From JAHEJX01 sp041605955 (lineage in GTDB: Bacteria > Actinomycetota > Acidimicrobiia > Spongiisociales > UBA5794): 27,680 nt of DNA. Position numbers and translations under genes: made by a program. This document shows, piece by piece, positions 1-8,049 of the stretch (positions within the stretch are counted from its first letter, which is position 1; each line of letters opens with the position of its first letter). Below the pieces are notes generated by a model, which saw only the letters and a program-made list of their open reading frames with translations, was not told the DNA's origin and searched no databases. The stretch is taken from contig JBFIXI010000053.1 of NCBI GenBank assembly GCA_041605955.1, positions 1-27,680 of the forward strand. Direction: 5' to 3'.

Positions 1-89
1 GTCTTCTGCGGCTCCCCGAGCAGATCCCGCTCGACCTGCCAGCGAATTGCCGGATCGCCTTCGAGAAGCCAATCGATCGTCTCGGCCAT
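1..89 (-). CDS. Cyclase/prenyltransferase-repeat-like protein, N-terminal part only
   Basis: The reverse strand opens with ATG at 89 and reads MAETIDWLLEGDPAIRWQVE and onward, leaving the window after 29 residues without a stop. The WLLEGDPAIRWQVxRDL pattern is one I associate with the start of actinobacterial proteins annotated as squalene-cyclase or prenyltransferase-repeat-like hypothetical proteins; that is a memory-based family match, not a domain seen here. A purine run (AGGTTGGCGGG) lies just upstream of the start. A near copy of this 5' end, including upstream sequence, recurs at 1685-1775, where it is truncated. This copy is probably the intact one, continuing past position 1. Confidence 0.6.
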   Translation of the reverse strand, partial: MAETIDWLLEGDPAIRWQVERDLLGEPQK

Positions 90-120
90 CCCGCCAACCT
101 ACCTGCCGGGCAGCGCCGCT
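25..120. repeat. Direct repeat, left copy (cyclase-like gene 5' end)
   Basis: About 93 bases here match 1685-1775 in the same orientation with only a handful of substitutions and one small indel. The repeat covers the first 22 codons of the cyclase-like gene, its ribosome-binding region and about 30 bases of upstream DNA ending in GCGCCGCT. The two copies enclose the sulfotransferase gene. The better conservation of the coding part suggests a duplicated gene start rather than a transposon end. Confidence 0.85.
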
Positions 121-202
121 GGTCTTCGACCCAGAACGCAGTCAGATGTCGGTCCCCCGCCAACGAATGTATGCCTGGTGTGTAGCTCGTCCGCAATCGA
201 CG

Positions 203-285
203 GCCGCCTACCCTTGGGGAACGCCGAAAGGAACGGCCCATGCCGAGCAACCGAGGGACTGTCGAGCGGGACGGGGGAAGCCTTC
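203..285 (+). pseudogene. Decayed copy of the SnoaL-like gene 5' end
   Basis: This stretch resembles 2577-2656, the ribosome-binding region and first codons of the intact SnoaL-like gene. Both contain GCCTACCC, a purine-rich leader and ATGCCGAGCAACCG, followed by a reading of MPSNRGTVERDGG here against MPSNRETVERYAE there. The similarity includes non-coding bases, needs a one-base gap and fades after about 14 codons. It is best read as a remnant of a duplicated locus. No downstream SnoaL body is visible before the sulfotransferase. Confidence 0.6.
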
Positions 286-580
286 TTCTGGCACGCTCGG
301 GAGCAAGGAGGCAGCGAGCTGTCGTTCTTGACTCTCTCGGCGGCGTTGGCTGTGCTCCGGGGCGAAGCCCCGCACCGCTCAGTAGGCAAGATCGTCCATC
401 TCCTTCAAGTTGGTTTTGCTGGTGAGGTTATCGTGGCTTCCATGACCCAACTGCTCGTTCCAAATTCAGCTGAACGGTGGAGCGCTCGCATGTTGCACCC
501 GCGGCTACGCGGCGTGCGCCGGGTGCAAAAGGTGCCGGATCGTCTTCTGGGTCGGCAGACCGTACAGGTAAACGCGCGGG
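286..580. other. Non-coding stretch upstream of the sulfotransferase
   Basis: No convincing gene is seen; the short open frames here are not protein-like. A compact hairpin CGGGGC-GAA-GCCCCG lies near 356-370, and a larger inverted repeat at 493-528 is listed separately. The stretch may be debris of the duplicated region plus the promoter zone of the sulfotransferase gene; I found no clear -35/-10 pair. Confidence 0.4.
493..528. repeat. Inverted repeat / hairpin ahead of the sulfotransferase gene
   Basis: A perfect 9-base inverted repeat, TTGCACCCG at 493-501 and CGGGTGCAA at 520-528, encloses 18 bases and ends about 50 bases before the sulfotransferase start. It could be an operator or a terminator-like stem in the leader. 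No T-run follows, so a function is not assigned. Confidence 0.6.
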
Positions 581-1549
581 GTGAGTCCGGTGACTGAGGG
601 CAAGACGCAAGTGCTGTTCATCGCCGGCATGGGTCGGAGCGGAAGCACTGTTCTGCAGAACGTATTGGGGCAGATCGATGGGTTTTTTGCCGTCGGCGAG
701 CTACGAGAACTGTGGCAGCGGGGCCTGGTAGGGAACTGGCTCTGTGGGTGCGGAGTGCCCTTCGACCAATGTGACGTTTGGCGTCAGGTGATGGAACGCG
801 CCAACGCCATGCAGAAACCCCTCGACCCGCTGGAGATGTCTGCTCTCACGGACAGTTTCCGAAACAGGCACTTGGCCCTTGGCTGGATTCCTGTCATCCG
901 CCGGCGCCAGTTGAGCCGGCTTCGACCGTATACGGATCGGCTGGGCGACCTATACGCGGCTATTCGAGATGTGACTGGAGCTCGAGTGATAGTTGACTCC
1001 TCGAAGAATCCCTCGTACGGGTATCTCCTCGAGTCCGTTCCGAATCTGGATGTGTCGTTTCTTCACCTCATTCGAGATGCTCCTGCAGTTTCCTATTCTT
1101 GGACTAAGAGGAAGATGTGGGAACCGGGCAAGCCCACGTCGCTCAAGTCCAACCTGAGTAGCGCGCTTCGATGGAACGCCCGAAACTTGACTGCTGAGCT
1201 GTTCCTTCCACGCCAAGCCACTCGACGTATGAAGATTCGTTACGAAGACATGATGCTCGACCCGAGAGGTGCGGTGGATTCGATCGTCCAGTGGCTCGGC
1301 GTCCCCGAGGCAAGTCTCCCGTTCGCATCGAGCCACGAGGCCGTTTTCTCACGGCCCAATCACTCGGTGTTCGGGAACGTAGTTCGTTTTCAGCAGGGCT
1401 CCGTGACGCTCGCCCGTGATGATCGCTGGCTTACTGACTTCGCCAGAAGCAACAGATGGTTTGTCAACACAGTCACCTGGCCGTTGCGATACCGATATGG
1501 CTACACACGCGGCAAACTCCGCGCGGTGAGCGGTGAACACACCGGTTGA
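581..1549 (+). CDS. PAPS-dependent sulfotransferase family protein
   Basis: The 322-residue protein should move a sulfuryl group from PAPS to an unknown acceptor such as a glycan, lipid or small molecule. The 5'-phosphosulfate loop is IAGMGRSGST at residues 14-23. The 3'-phosphate site appears as VDSSKNPSYGYLL from about residue 138 and LIRDAPAVSYSW with R165 and D166. The layout fits the Sulfotransfer_3-like family. No signal peptide or membrane segment is seen, so it is probably cytosolic. The start is GTG 581; GTG 590 is possible and neither has a strong Shine-Dalgarno site. The gene stands alone between two copies of the cyclase-like gene start, which suggests insertion or exchange. Another glycan-related pair (phosphatase-like, GT2) lies 11 kb downstream, but a link is only inference. 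Confidence 0.88.
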   Translation: MSPVTEGKTQVLFIAGMGRSGSTVLQNVLGQIDGFFAVGELRELWQRGLVGNWLCGCGVPFDQCDVWRQVMERANAMQKPLDPLEMSALTDSFRNRHLALGWIPVIRRRQLSRLRPYTDRLGDLYAAIRDVTGARVIVDSSKNPSYGYLLESVPNLDVSFLHLIRDAPAVSYSWTKRKMWEPGKPTSLKSNLSSALRWNARNLTAELFLPRQATRRMKIRYEDMMLDPRGAVDSIVQWLGVPEASLPFASSHEAVFSRPNHSVFGNVVRFQQGSVTLARDDRWLTDFARSNRWFVNTVTWPLRYRYGYTRGKLRAVSGEHTG

Positions 1550-1684
1550 AGCCAGGCCGAAAGGTCATAACGATCGGAACAGGAGCGCGCTTCTTGCCGT
1601 CGAGTCGACTTGCGCCTCATCGACTCGAAAGTACGCCGCTACCCTCATCACCATGCCGTTGACGAAGCGCCAAGCCAGTCGACG
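1550..1684. other. Intergenic stretch after the sulfotransferase
   Basis: No gene is supported. On the reverse strand the truncated cyclase-like reading from 1750 runs into this stretch for about ten unrelated residues before stopping, which marks a junction near 1684-1685. No hairpin with terminator character was found after the sulfotransferase stop. Confidence 0.4.
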
Positions 1685-1750
1685 TCCCGCTCGACCTGCC
1701 AGCGAATTGCCGGATCGCCCTCGAGAAGCCACTCGATTGTCTCGCCCATC
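1680..1750 (-). pseudogene. Truncated second copy of the cyclase-like gene start
   Basis: ATG at 1750 on the reverse strand reads MGETIEWLLEGDPAIRWQVE and then RD, matching the gene start at 89-1 in 20 of the first 22 residues. After RD the reading becomes unrelated and stops within about ten codons. The upstream ribosome-binding region is also conserved between copies. This is therefore a 5' fragment of a paralogous or duplicated gene whose body has been lost or moved. It lies divergently to the SDR gene that starts 84 bases away. Confidence 0.75.
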
Positions 1751-1775
1751 CCGCCAACCTAACTGCCGGCGCCGC
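1685..1775. repeat. Direct repeat, right copy (cyclase-like gene 5' end)
   Basis: This is the partner of 25-120. It shares TCGACCTGCCAGCGAATTGC and the flanking bases, ends in the same GCGCCGCT and lacks a few bases near its end (GCCGGC in place of GCCGGGCAGC). The spacing between copies is about 1.66 kb and holds the sulfotransferase gene. Confidence 0.85.
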
Positions 1776-1833
1776 TTCACCGCGTGGGCGACCTGCGCGC
1801 TTACCACCGACTTCCGGCAGCAAGGGAGGCGGC

Positions 1834-2562
1834 GTGGACTTCACCGGTAGGACAGGTCTTATCACGGGTAGCTCGAGTGGGATCGGGGCGCGTGTCGCCG
1901 AGCGGTTCGCCGAGCTCGGGGCCACGGTCATCGTCAACTCGGCGCGCAGTGTGGAGGCGGGCGAGGCCGTCGCCGCTCGTGTTGGGGGCCACTACATCCA
2001 GGCCGACGTCGCCGACGAGTCGTCGGTGCGAGACATGATCGCCACCGCCATCGACTTGACGGGTCGACTCGACATCGTGGTCAACAACGCCGGCGCCACC
2101 AAGCTCATACCCCACGATGATCTCGATGCGGCCACCGACGAAGTGTGGCGCACGATCATGAACACCAACCTGATGGGAGCTTGGTACATGACCCGAGCTG
2201 CCGTGCCGCATCTGCGCCAGTCCACCAACGGCAGCGTCATCAACATCACTTCGATCGCCGGCCATCTGGCGCTCGGCAGCTCGATCCCCTATGCAGTTTC
2301 GAAGGCGGGGCTCAACCATTTGACCCGGTTGTTGGCGCGGAATCTCGGGCCCGAAATCCGGGTGAACGCAGTGGCGCCTGGGCTGGTGGACACGCCATGG
2401 ACTGCCGATTGGGACGACATTCGGGAGTTCGTGGAATCCAATGTTCCGGCGCGCCGCTCCGCAACTCCCGATGACGTCGCCGAGGCATGCGTCTTCCTGG
2501 CAGCGTCCACCTTCGTGACCGGCGAAGTGCTGGTAGTCGACGGCGGGCACCAGCTGCTGTGA
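1834..2562 (+). CDS. Short-chain dehydrogenase/reductase (SDR), classical type
   Basis: The 242-residue protein has all classical SDR marks: the NAD(P)-binding loop TGSSSGIG at 11-18, NNAG at 84-87, and the catalytic S140, Y153 and K157 (YAVSK). The C-terminal TGEVLVVDGGHQL segment is typical of the FabG-like group. It should carry out a reversible NAD(P)-dependent alcohol/ketone conversion in the cytosol; the substrate cannot be read from sequence. The start is GTG 1834, with GGGAGG at 1824-1829 four bases upstream. A SnoaL-like gene follows 51 bases later, so the two may be co-transcribed. The length is normal and no motif is missing. Confidence 0.93.
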   Translation: MDFTGRTGLITGSSSGIGARVAERFAELGATVIVNSARSVEAGEAVAARVGGHYIQADVADESSVRDMIATAIDLTGRLDIVVNNAGATKLIPHDDLDAATDEVWRTIMNTNLMGAWYMTRAAVPHLRQSTNGSVINITSIAGHLALGSSIPYAVSKAGLNHLTRLLARNLGPEIRVNAVAPGLVDTPWTADWDDIREFVESNVPARRSATPDDVAEACVFLAASTFVTGEVLVVDGGHQLL

Positions 2563-2613
2563 ACACTCCGATCTCCACCGGCCTACCCTGGGTGACCGGG
2601 AGAGGAGCGGCAG

Positions 2614-3066
2614 ATGCCGAGCAACCGGGAGACCGTCGAGCGCTACGCGGAAGCCATATGCAATCGCGACTGGAAGGCCGTCCTGGCGCTGCTAGACGAC
2701 GACTTCGTAGGTGAATTCCCCCAGTCTGCGGAGCTCATCCGCGGCCGGGACAATTGGGCCGCCATCTACTCGTACTACGAACCAGAGCTTCCAGAAAGCG
2801 TGCTTGCTGAGGTCGCCGGCGACGAGGCACAGCAAGTGTACGTGTCGGCCGCCGCCGGCATTGGCATGCCGATGATCACAGTGACGGGTGGGGGTGACAG
2901 CTTCACGGTGGCAGGGAAAGCAACGTATCCGAACGGCGACGTCTACCACGTTGTGAGCATCCTGCACCTGCGCGACGGCAAGATCATCAAGGAGACCTCG
3001 TACTTCGCGGCGCCATTCGATTCGCCGGAGTGGCGACGCGACCTGGTCGAACGTACCGACGACTAG
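2614..3066 (+). CDS. SnoaL/NTF2-like fold protein
   Basis: This 150-residue protein has the pattern of small SnoaL-like proteins: an opening NRETVERYAEAICNRDWKAV helix, LLDDDFVGEFP, a middle strand pair and a closing HVVSILHLRDGKIIKETSYF. The family includes polyketide cyclases, isomerases and many proteins of unknown role, so no reaction is assigned. The start ATG has a strong GGGAGAGGAG site. It follows the SDR gene on the same strand and could act on the same small molecule. A decayed copy of its first codons lies at 203-285. Confidence 0.85.
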   Translation: MPSNRETVERYAEAICNRDWKAVLALLDDDFVGEFPQSAELIRGRDNWAAIYSYYEPELPESVLAEVAGDEAQQVYVSAAAGIGMPMITVTGGGDSFTVAGKATYPNGDVYHVVSILHLRDGKIIKETSYFAAPFDSPEWRRDLVERTDD

Positions 3067-3116
3067 GTAATCAACCAGTGTCTCCGACGGAAGGGCCCGC
3101 GATGGTGGGTTGGTTT

Positions 3117-3152
3117 TCGGGCCTCGAGGGCGAGGCGCGCCCGGCCCAAAAG
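3117..3152 (+). terminator. Hairpin after the SnoaL-like gene
   Basis: GCCTCG at 3121-3126 and CGAGGC at 3131-3136 form a perfect 6-bp stem around an AGGG loop, with further G-C pairing outside. It lies about 55 bases after the SnoaL stop and before the kinase gene. No U-run follows, so termination is a guess. Confidence 0.45.
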
Positions 3153-3198
3153 GGTTCCTCGTCTCAAGAAGGGACGCAGAACACCCGATGTTGCTGGG

Positions 3199-6100
3199 GT
3201 GAAGACTTTCGCCGCTGAGGGGCTCGCCACTACGGCGAGGGCTTCCGGCAGCCTGCTACAGCCTTCCCGCACCAGCGAGATGCAATTCGTCAATCTCGTC
3301 AAGCGCACGATGGCATTGGTGGCCGGGCTGTTGGCGGTCGTAGCGTTGGCTACGACAAGCGCCATGTTGGCGGCCATGGCTGCCAGCACCGCCACCACAT
3401 CCGCCGTCGCGTGGTGGCAGGCCAAGCATGAGCGGCCCTCCGCCCCGACGTTGGCGCTGTTGCTGTCCGTTTCCACTGCGGCTTACGTGCCCTTCCACGA
3501 GGGACCGACACTCGAGATGGCGCTGATCGCGGTGGCCGCATTCGCCGCCATCGGCTCCCTGTTCGCCCAGCACCGGCGGACGTACTTCGCCGTCATCGCG
3601 GCGACATGGTTGAGCCAACTCCCTTTAGCTCCCGACCGAGCTACCGCCGTCACAGCGATGGCGCTCCAGCTGTTGGTCTTCGTAGGCATCTCGAAGGGCG
3701 CCGCTCGCATTGCCGATGCCGTCCACATGGCCAATGTGGGCTATCGGCTCCTGTTCGAGAGGGCCCCGGTTTCGCTCTGGCGAGAGGACTTCTCTCGCGT
3801 GGGAACCTGGTTATCGACTTTACGCGAGCAGGGGGTTCGCGACTTGCGCGGCTACTTCAAGGCGCATCCCGAAGCAGTCGACTACGGCGCGTCGCTGATA
3901 GACGTGACCGACGTCAATCCGGCTGCGATGCGCATGCTCCGCAGCGACGAGCCCGGCCAGCTCACCGGCCGGCTCGATCCAACCACCATCGTGCCCGCAG
4001 CCCGCCCATCGTTCATCGAGCCCTTCGTGGCCATTTGGGAGGGACGCAACGAGGCATCTGTGGAAGTGAACGGGGCCCGCCTCGACGGAAGCCCGATGCA
4101 TGGCTTCCTGCAGTGGACGGCACCATCTACCACCACCACCGGGCTGGCACGCTGCGTCGTCTCGATCACCGACTTGTCGGAGATCGCCAAGATCCGCCAG
4201 GAGCTGGACAGCACAGAACGGCGGCACGAGGCGGTGATCCGGCACGTGTCCGACGTTATCTGGACCATGGACCCGGCCGGGGACATCACCGATGTCAGCC
4301 GGTCCGCGGAAGCTGCGCTGGGGATTCCGGCTGAGCAGCTCATCGGTAGCAAAGCACTCGAGCTGATCCATCCCGACGACGTGGCGCGCGTCTTGCAAGC
4401 GGCGGCGAGGACCGGTCCCGGGGAGTCAACCGCCGCGGTGGAGCATCGCGCCCGCAACGGAAACGGTGACTGGATCGACTTCGAAACCCGCGCCACCAAC
4501 CTGCTCGACGATCCCGACGTCGCCGCCTGGGTTCTCACCTCGCGCGAGATAACTGACCGCAAGCGCACCGAGGCGGAGCTGCGCCGCAGCGAAGAGCAGT
4601 ACCGGCTGCTCGCCGAGAACGCCAGCGATCTCATCACCAGAGCCGATCCCAATGGGATTTGGCGCTACGTGTCGCCTTCGGCCAAGTCCGTGTTGGGCTA
4701 TACGCCGGAGGAGCTGGTGGGGCTGAGCCCGTGCGAGATCGGCTGCGACGGCGACAAGGAGAAGATACGGGACCAGCTGGCCGCCACCATCGACGGGAAC
4801 GATGTACAGGAAGCAGTCCATCGGTTCCGCCGCAAGGACGGCACAGTCGTCTGGGTTCACTCCAACAGCAAGGCGATTCGCGATCCGCAGACCGACGAGG
4901 TGACCGAGATTCACATAGCGTCGCGAGATGTCACCCAGCGCCGTCAAGCCGAGCTCGAGCTGCGCCAAGCGATGGAAGCCGCCGAGATCGCTACCGAGGC
5001 CAAATCGCAATTCCTGGCCAACATGAGTCATGAGATACGGACACCGATGAATGCGATCTTGGGGATGACCGAGCTCGCCCTGGGCACCGACCTCACGCCC
5101 GAGCAGCTCGAGTATCTGGAGACGACCAAGAAGTCGGTCGACGCGCTGGTGACCCTCGTCAACGACATCCTCGACCTCTCGAAGATAGAAGCCGGCCGGA
5201 TGGAGCTCGAGTCGATCCTGTTCAGCTTGCGCGACACCGTCGGCGACACGATCCGCACGCTGGCGGTGCGGGCCGCCGAGAAAGGTCTCGACCTGGAACA
5301 GTCGATTGCCGACGACGTGCCTGATGCGGTCATCGGCGACCCCGGACGGCTGCGCCAGGTGCTGTTCAACTTGGTTGGCAACGCCATCAAGTTCACCAAC
5401 ATTGGCCGCGTCGTGGTCTCCGCTCGCGTCGAGGAGGCCGATGCGGACGGGGTGTCGTTGCACTTCTCTGTAGAGGACACCGGGATCGGGATTGCCCCCG
5501 AGAAGCACCAACACATCTTCGAAGCCTTCGCCCAAGCCGATGGATCCACGACCCGCAAACACGGCGGGACTGGATTGGGCCTCGCTATAACGTCCCAGAT
5601 AGTCGAGTTGATGAAAGGTCGAATCTGGCTGGAAAGCCGGGTCGGCCATGGCAGCACGTTCCACTTCACGTCTCGCCTCGGCCTGCTGTTGGGAGGTGCC
5701 GAAGCGGGGCTACCCGCCGAGCGTGCCGCAGGACAGCTCATGGTTGCGGTCGTTTCCGACGACACGGCTGTGCGCCGCAATCTGGCGGCCGTCCTGCGAA
5801 CCGCCCGAGCCATTCCCCTCGCATTCAACGATGCATTTGCGCTCGTCTCAGCGATCGAGTCGGGGGTCAACAGCGCGGTTCCGGACGCGGTGGTCGTGGC
5901 CTGCGCCCAAGACGATGAGCGTTTCTGTCGCAACATCCTCGAAAGCGGAGGCCTGGCCGCCCGGCTGCCAATCGTCGTGGCACCGACCATGGGCGAGCGA
6001 GGCGACGCTGCCCGCTACCGCACCATCGGAGTGCGCGGCTACGTGCCCCGGCCCGTGGCCCCTGCCGAGCTGGGCGATGTGTTGCGGGCCGCCGTCGCCA

Positions 6101-6921
6101 TGCCGGCGGACCAGGTCGGTGTCGACATCATCACCCGTCACTGGCTGCGCGAGCGACGCCCCGCGCTCGACGTGCTCGTTGCCGACGACAGTCCCACCAA
6201 CCGGATGCTCGCGGTCAGGTTGCTGGAGAAGCGAGGCCATCGCGCCGAGGCAGTCGAGAACGGGCGGGAGGCCGTCGAGGCAGTCTCCAAACATGACTTC
6301 GACGTGGTATTGATGGACCTGCAGATGCCTGAGCTGGACGGCCTCGGGGCAACGGCGGCGATCCGAGAGGCCGAAGCCGTCACCGGAACCCACTTACCCA
6401 TCGTCGCGCTGACGGCCCACGCCATGGAGTCGGACCGCAAGCGCTGCATCGACGGCGGCATGGACGGATATCTCTCCAAGCCGTTTGTGGCTGACGAGCT
6501 GTACGCCACCATCGAACAACTGGCCGGAAGGGCCAAGACGGTCGAACCGGCCGTGGAGCACGAGGCGTCCCTCGACAGATCGCGGGCTATCGAGTTGGTG
6601 GGGGGCGACGCCACCTTCTTCGCCGAGGTGGCCCAGGCCTTCCTCGAGGAGTACCCGGAATCGGCGACCGAGTTGCGTCACGCAGTGAGCAACGCCGAAC
6701 TCGACCAAGTGGCCCGCCTGGCCCACAAGCTCTCCGGCAGTCTTGGAGCCATCGCCGCCGAGGGCGCTTACCAGGCGGCGCGGGCGCTGAACGACCACGC
6801 CAAGTCGGGCGACCTAGTACAGGCCCGAGTGGCGTGGGATCGGCTGGAGACCGAGCTGGGGCTCCTGGAACGAGAATTGAGCGCAGTCGTTGCGACCGCC
6901 GGAGCATCGTTGACGGCCTGA
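3199..6921 (+). CDS. Membrane hybrid sensor histidine kinase with PAS, receiver and Hpt domains
   Basis: This 1240-residue phosphorelay protein has about five membrane segments within 37-166. A PAS-like region beginning YRLLFERAPVSLW (about 183-340) and two clear PAS domains (about 340-455 and 464-590) follow. HisKA carries MSHEIRTP with H611; the HATPase has an N box (NLVGNAIKF), DTGIGI and GGTGLGLAI. The first receiver-like domain (about 845-975) reads DAVVVAC where the phosphoacceptor Asp should be, so it is degenerate. The second receiver has LMDLQMPELDG with D1040, and the Hpt domain has AHKLSG with H1176. Phosphate should pass H611 to D1040 to H1176 and on to an unlinked regulator, as in BarA/ArcB-like kinases. 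The start is uncertain: GTG 3199 lacks a good SD, and ATG 3280 (residue 28) would keep every domain. No response regulator is adjacent. Confidence 0.93.
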   Translation: MKTFAAEGLATTARASGSLLQPSRTSEMQFVNLVKRTMALVAGLLAVVALATTSAMLAAMAASTATTSAVAWWQAKHERPSAPTLALLLSVSTAAYVPFHEGPTLEMALIAVAAFAAIGSLFAQHRRTYFAVIAATWLSQLPLAPDRATAVTAMALQLLVFVGISKGAARIADAVHMANVGYRLLFERAPVSLWREDFSRVGTWLSTLREQGVRDLRGYFKAHPEAVDYGASLIDVTDVNPAAMRMLRSDEPGQLTGRLDPTTIVPAARPSFIEPFVAIWEGRNEASVEVNGARLDGSPMHGFLQWTAPSTTTTGLARCVVSITDLSEIAKIRQELDSTERRHEAVIRHVSDVIWTMDPAGDITDVSRSAEAALGIPAEQLIGSKALELIHPDDVARVLQAAARTGPGESTAAVEHRARNGNGDWIDFETRATNLLDDPDVAAWVLTSREITDRKRTEAELRRSEEQYRLLAENASDLITRADPNGIWRYVSPSAKSVLGYTPEELVGLSPCEIGCDGDKEKIRDQLAATIDGNDVQEAVHRFRRKDGTVVWVHSNSKAIRDPQTDEVTEIHIASRDVTQRRQAELELRQAMEAAEIATEAKSQFLANMSHEIRTPMNAILGMTELALGTDLTPEQLEYLETTKKSVDALVTLVNDILDLSKIEAGRMELESILFSLRDTVGDTIRTLAVRAAEKGLDLEQSIADDVPDAVIGDPGRLRQVLFNLVGNAIKFTNIGRVVVSARVEEADADGVSLHFSVEDTGIGIAPEKHQHIFEAFAQADGSTTRKHGGTGLGLAITSQIVELMKGRIWLESRVGHGSTFHFTSRLGLLLGGAEAGLPAERAAGQLMVAVVSDDTAVRRNLAAVLRTARAIPLAFNDAFALVSAIESGVNSAVPDAVVVACAQDDERFCRNILESGGLAARLPIVVAPTMGERGDAARYRTIGVRGYVPRPVAPAELGDVLRAAVAMPADQVGVDIITRHWLRERRPALDVLVADDSPTNRMLAVRLLEKRGHRAEAVENGREAVEAVSKHDFDVVLMDLQMPELDGLGATAAIREAEAVTGTHLPIVALTAHAMESDRKRCIDGGMDGYLSKPFVADELYATIEQLAGRAKTVEPAVEHEASLDRSRAIELVGGDATFFAEVAQAFLEEYPESATELRHAVSNAELDQVARLAHKLSGSLGAIAAEGAYQAARALNDHAKSGDLVQARVAWDRLETELGLLERELSAVVATAGASLTA

Positions 6922-6925
6922 CGCC

Positions 6926-6937
6926 CCGATGCATCGG
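6926..6937. repeat. 12-bp perfect palindrome after the kinase gene
   Basis: CCGATGCATCGG starts five bases after the kinase stop codon and is fully self-complementary. It could be a protein-binding site for the next gene or chance. It has no loop, so it is a poor terminator. Confidence 0.5.
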
Positions 6938-6966
6938 TCCGCTCCCCCGATGGGATACGCGTAGCC

Positions 6967-7991
6967 ATGTACCTGGACGAGCCGACCGGCACGATCGTGA
7001 ATCTACGACGATCGAGTGGCGACGAAGGCGCGGCTACCGGCTCGAATTCAGCGACCCGCACACCCTCGAAGTCAAGGACTCCACGCTGCTGACCCACGGA
7101 CCCCGGCTGAGGCTGGGCGCTTGCTTCATGACCACGGGATGGGCCGATGGCACCACACACGTCGGGATTGGCAGGGTTAGCTCCGGGCAGGTCGAGCTGG
7201 GCTCGAGAAAGTAAGGGGGGTCCTGTCGACTGCCGGCGACCCCGATCTGGTGGCGGCGCTGCCGAACCGCTTCGCGGTGGACCCGGGTCTCCTCTTAGAA
7301 CGCGCCGACGACGACCTCCGGCTCCAGGTGCTAGATCTAGAGAGGCACTTGGTCGAGGGCACATCCCGATGACATGCCTCCGCTGTGGCAGCTCACTCCC
7401 GACGCCACCTACGCAGTGTGCTGGCGTCTCAAAGGCCGCGCCCGGTGGATCGTGCTCGATCTCGACACCGATGAAGCGGTCCACGAGATAGCCGGGCCCG
7501 GCCACAACGAGCCGCGGCTGGCATTCGGCAGCAGCGGGTCGGTCGCCGTCGGTATCCACGACCGGCTGCATTTCCTCGACTCCGTGGTCGGGCAGCTGTC
7601 GGCGGGGCGTCGACTCCGCAACGATCGCACCGGAAGCGCAATAAGGGCGGTGAGCCACGAGAGGGATACATCGCTGCTGGTCACCTGGTTCGGAAACCAC
7701 AGCGACCTGGCGTCTCGAATGAAGGCGTACCGCGGGAGCCGCAACCGACACAACGTCGAGGAGTTGCTCGAACAGCTGGCAGCCGACCGGTACGGCGCCA
7801 TACTGCGCTTCGCCACCGAGCACGACCGGGTGACCGAGGCGGCCCTCTTTCCGGATTGGGTGACTGATCCCGTGGTTCTCGGCAATCGGGTAGTGGCCGC
7901 CCAATGGCCGAACCGAGCGGTGGCAACCTCGCGATTCCACGCGTGGCCCACGTATGCGCCCCGAGCGCCGGATGCCACCAACTGGCTATAG
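6967..7991 (+). pseudogene. Frameshifted beta-propeller-like protein gene
   Basis: Three protein-like segments lie end to end in shifting frames. About 7000-7214 reads RGYRLEFSDPHTLEVKDSTL and onward; 7181-7372 reads LRLQVLDLERHLVEG; 7374-7991 continues WQLTPDATYAVCWRLKG and WIVLDLDTDEAVHEI. Joined, they give repeating blade-like units (D-x-x-T/R, LDL, strand pairs), as in WD40-like or YVTN-like propellers. Breaks fall near 7205-7220, at a GGGGGG run, and near 7360-7372. If the last break is repaired, VEG runs smoothly into HPDDMPPLWQL. A possible true start is ATG 6967 (MYLDEPTGTIVNL), which would need a third shift. The last segment could still be expressed from ATG 7374. Whether the breaks are real or sequencing errors cannot be told here; no function is assigned. 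Confidence 0.6.
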
Positions 7992-8049
7992 CCGCCGGGC
8001 CCGCCGTATCTCGTGTACTTTCGAGGAGGGGCCGACGAGAGGAGGAGTC

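Noticed and set aside
1..1850. Transposon or insertion sequence around the sulfotransferase
   Set aside because: The flanking repeats are direct copies of a gene start, there are no terminal inverted repeats, and no transposase is present.
1801..2550. 249-codon reverse open frame opposite the SDR gene
   Set aside because: It is a shadow of the SDR gene, which carries the complete catalytic set.
3199..3279. A riboswitch in place of the first 27 kinase codons
   Set aside because: CTCGCC-ACTAC-GGCGAG forms a small stem, but no known consensus is met; it is noted only as an uncertain start.
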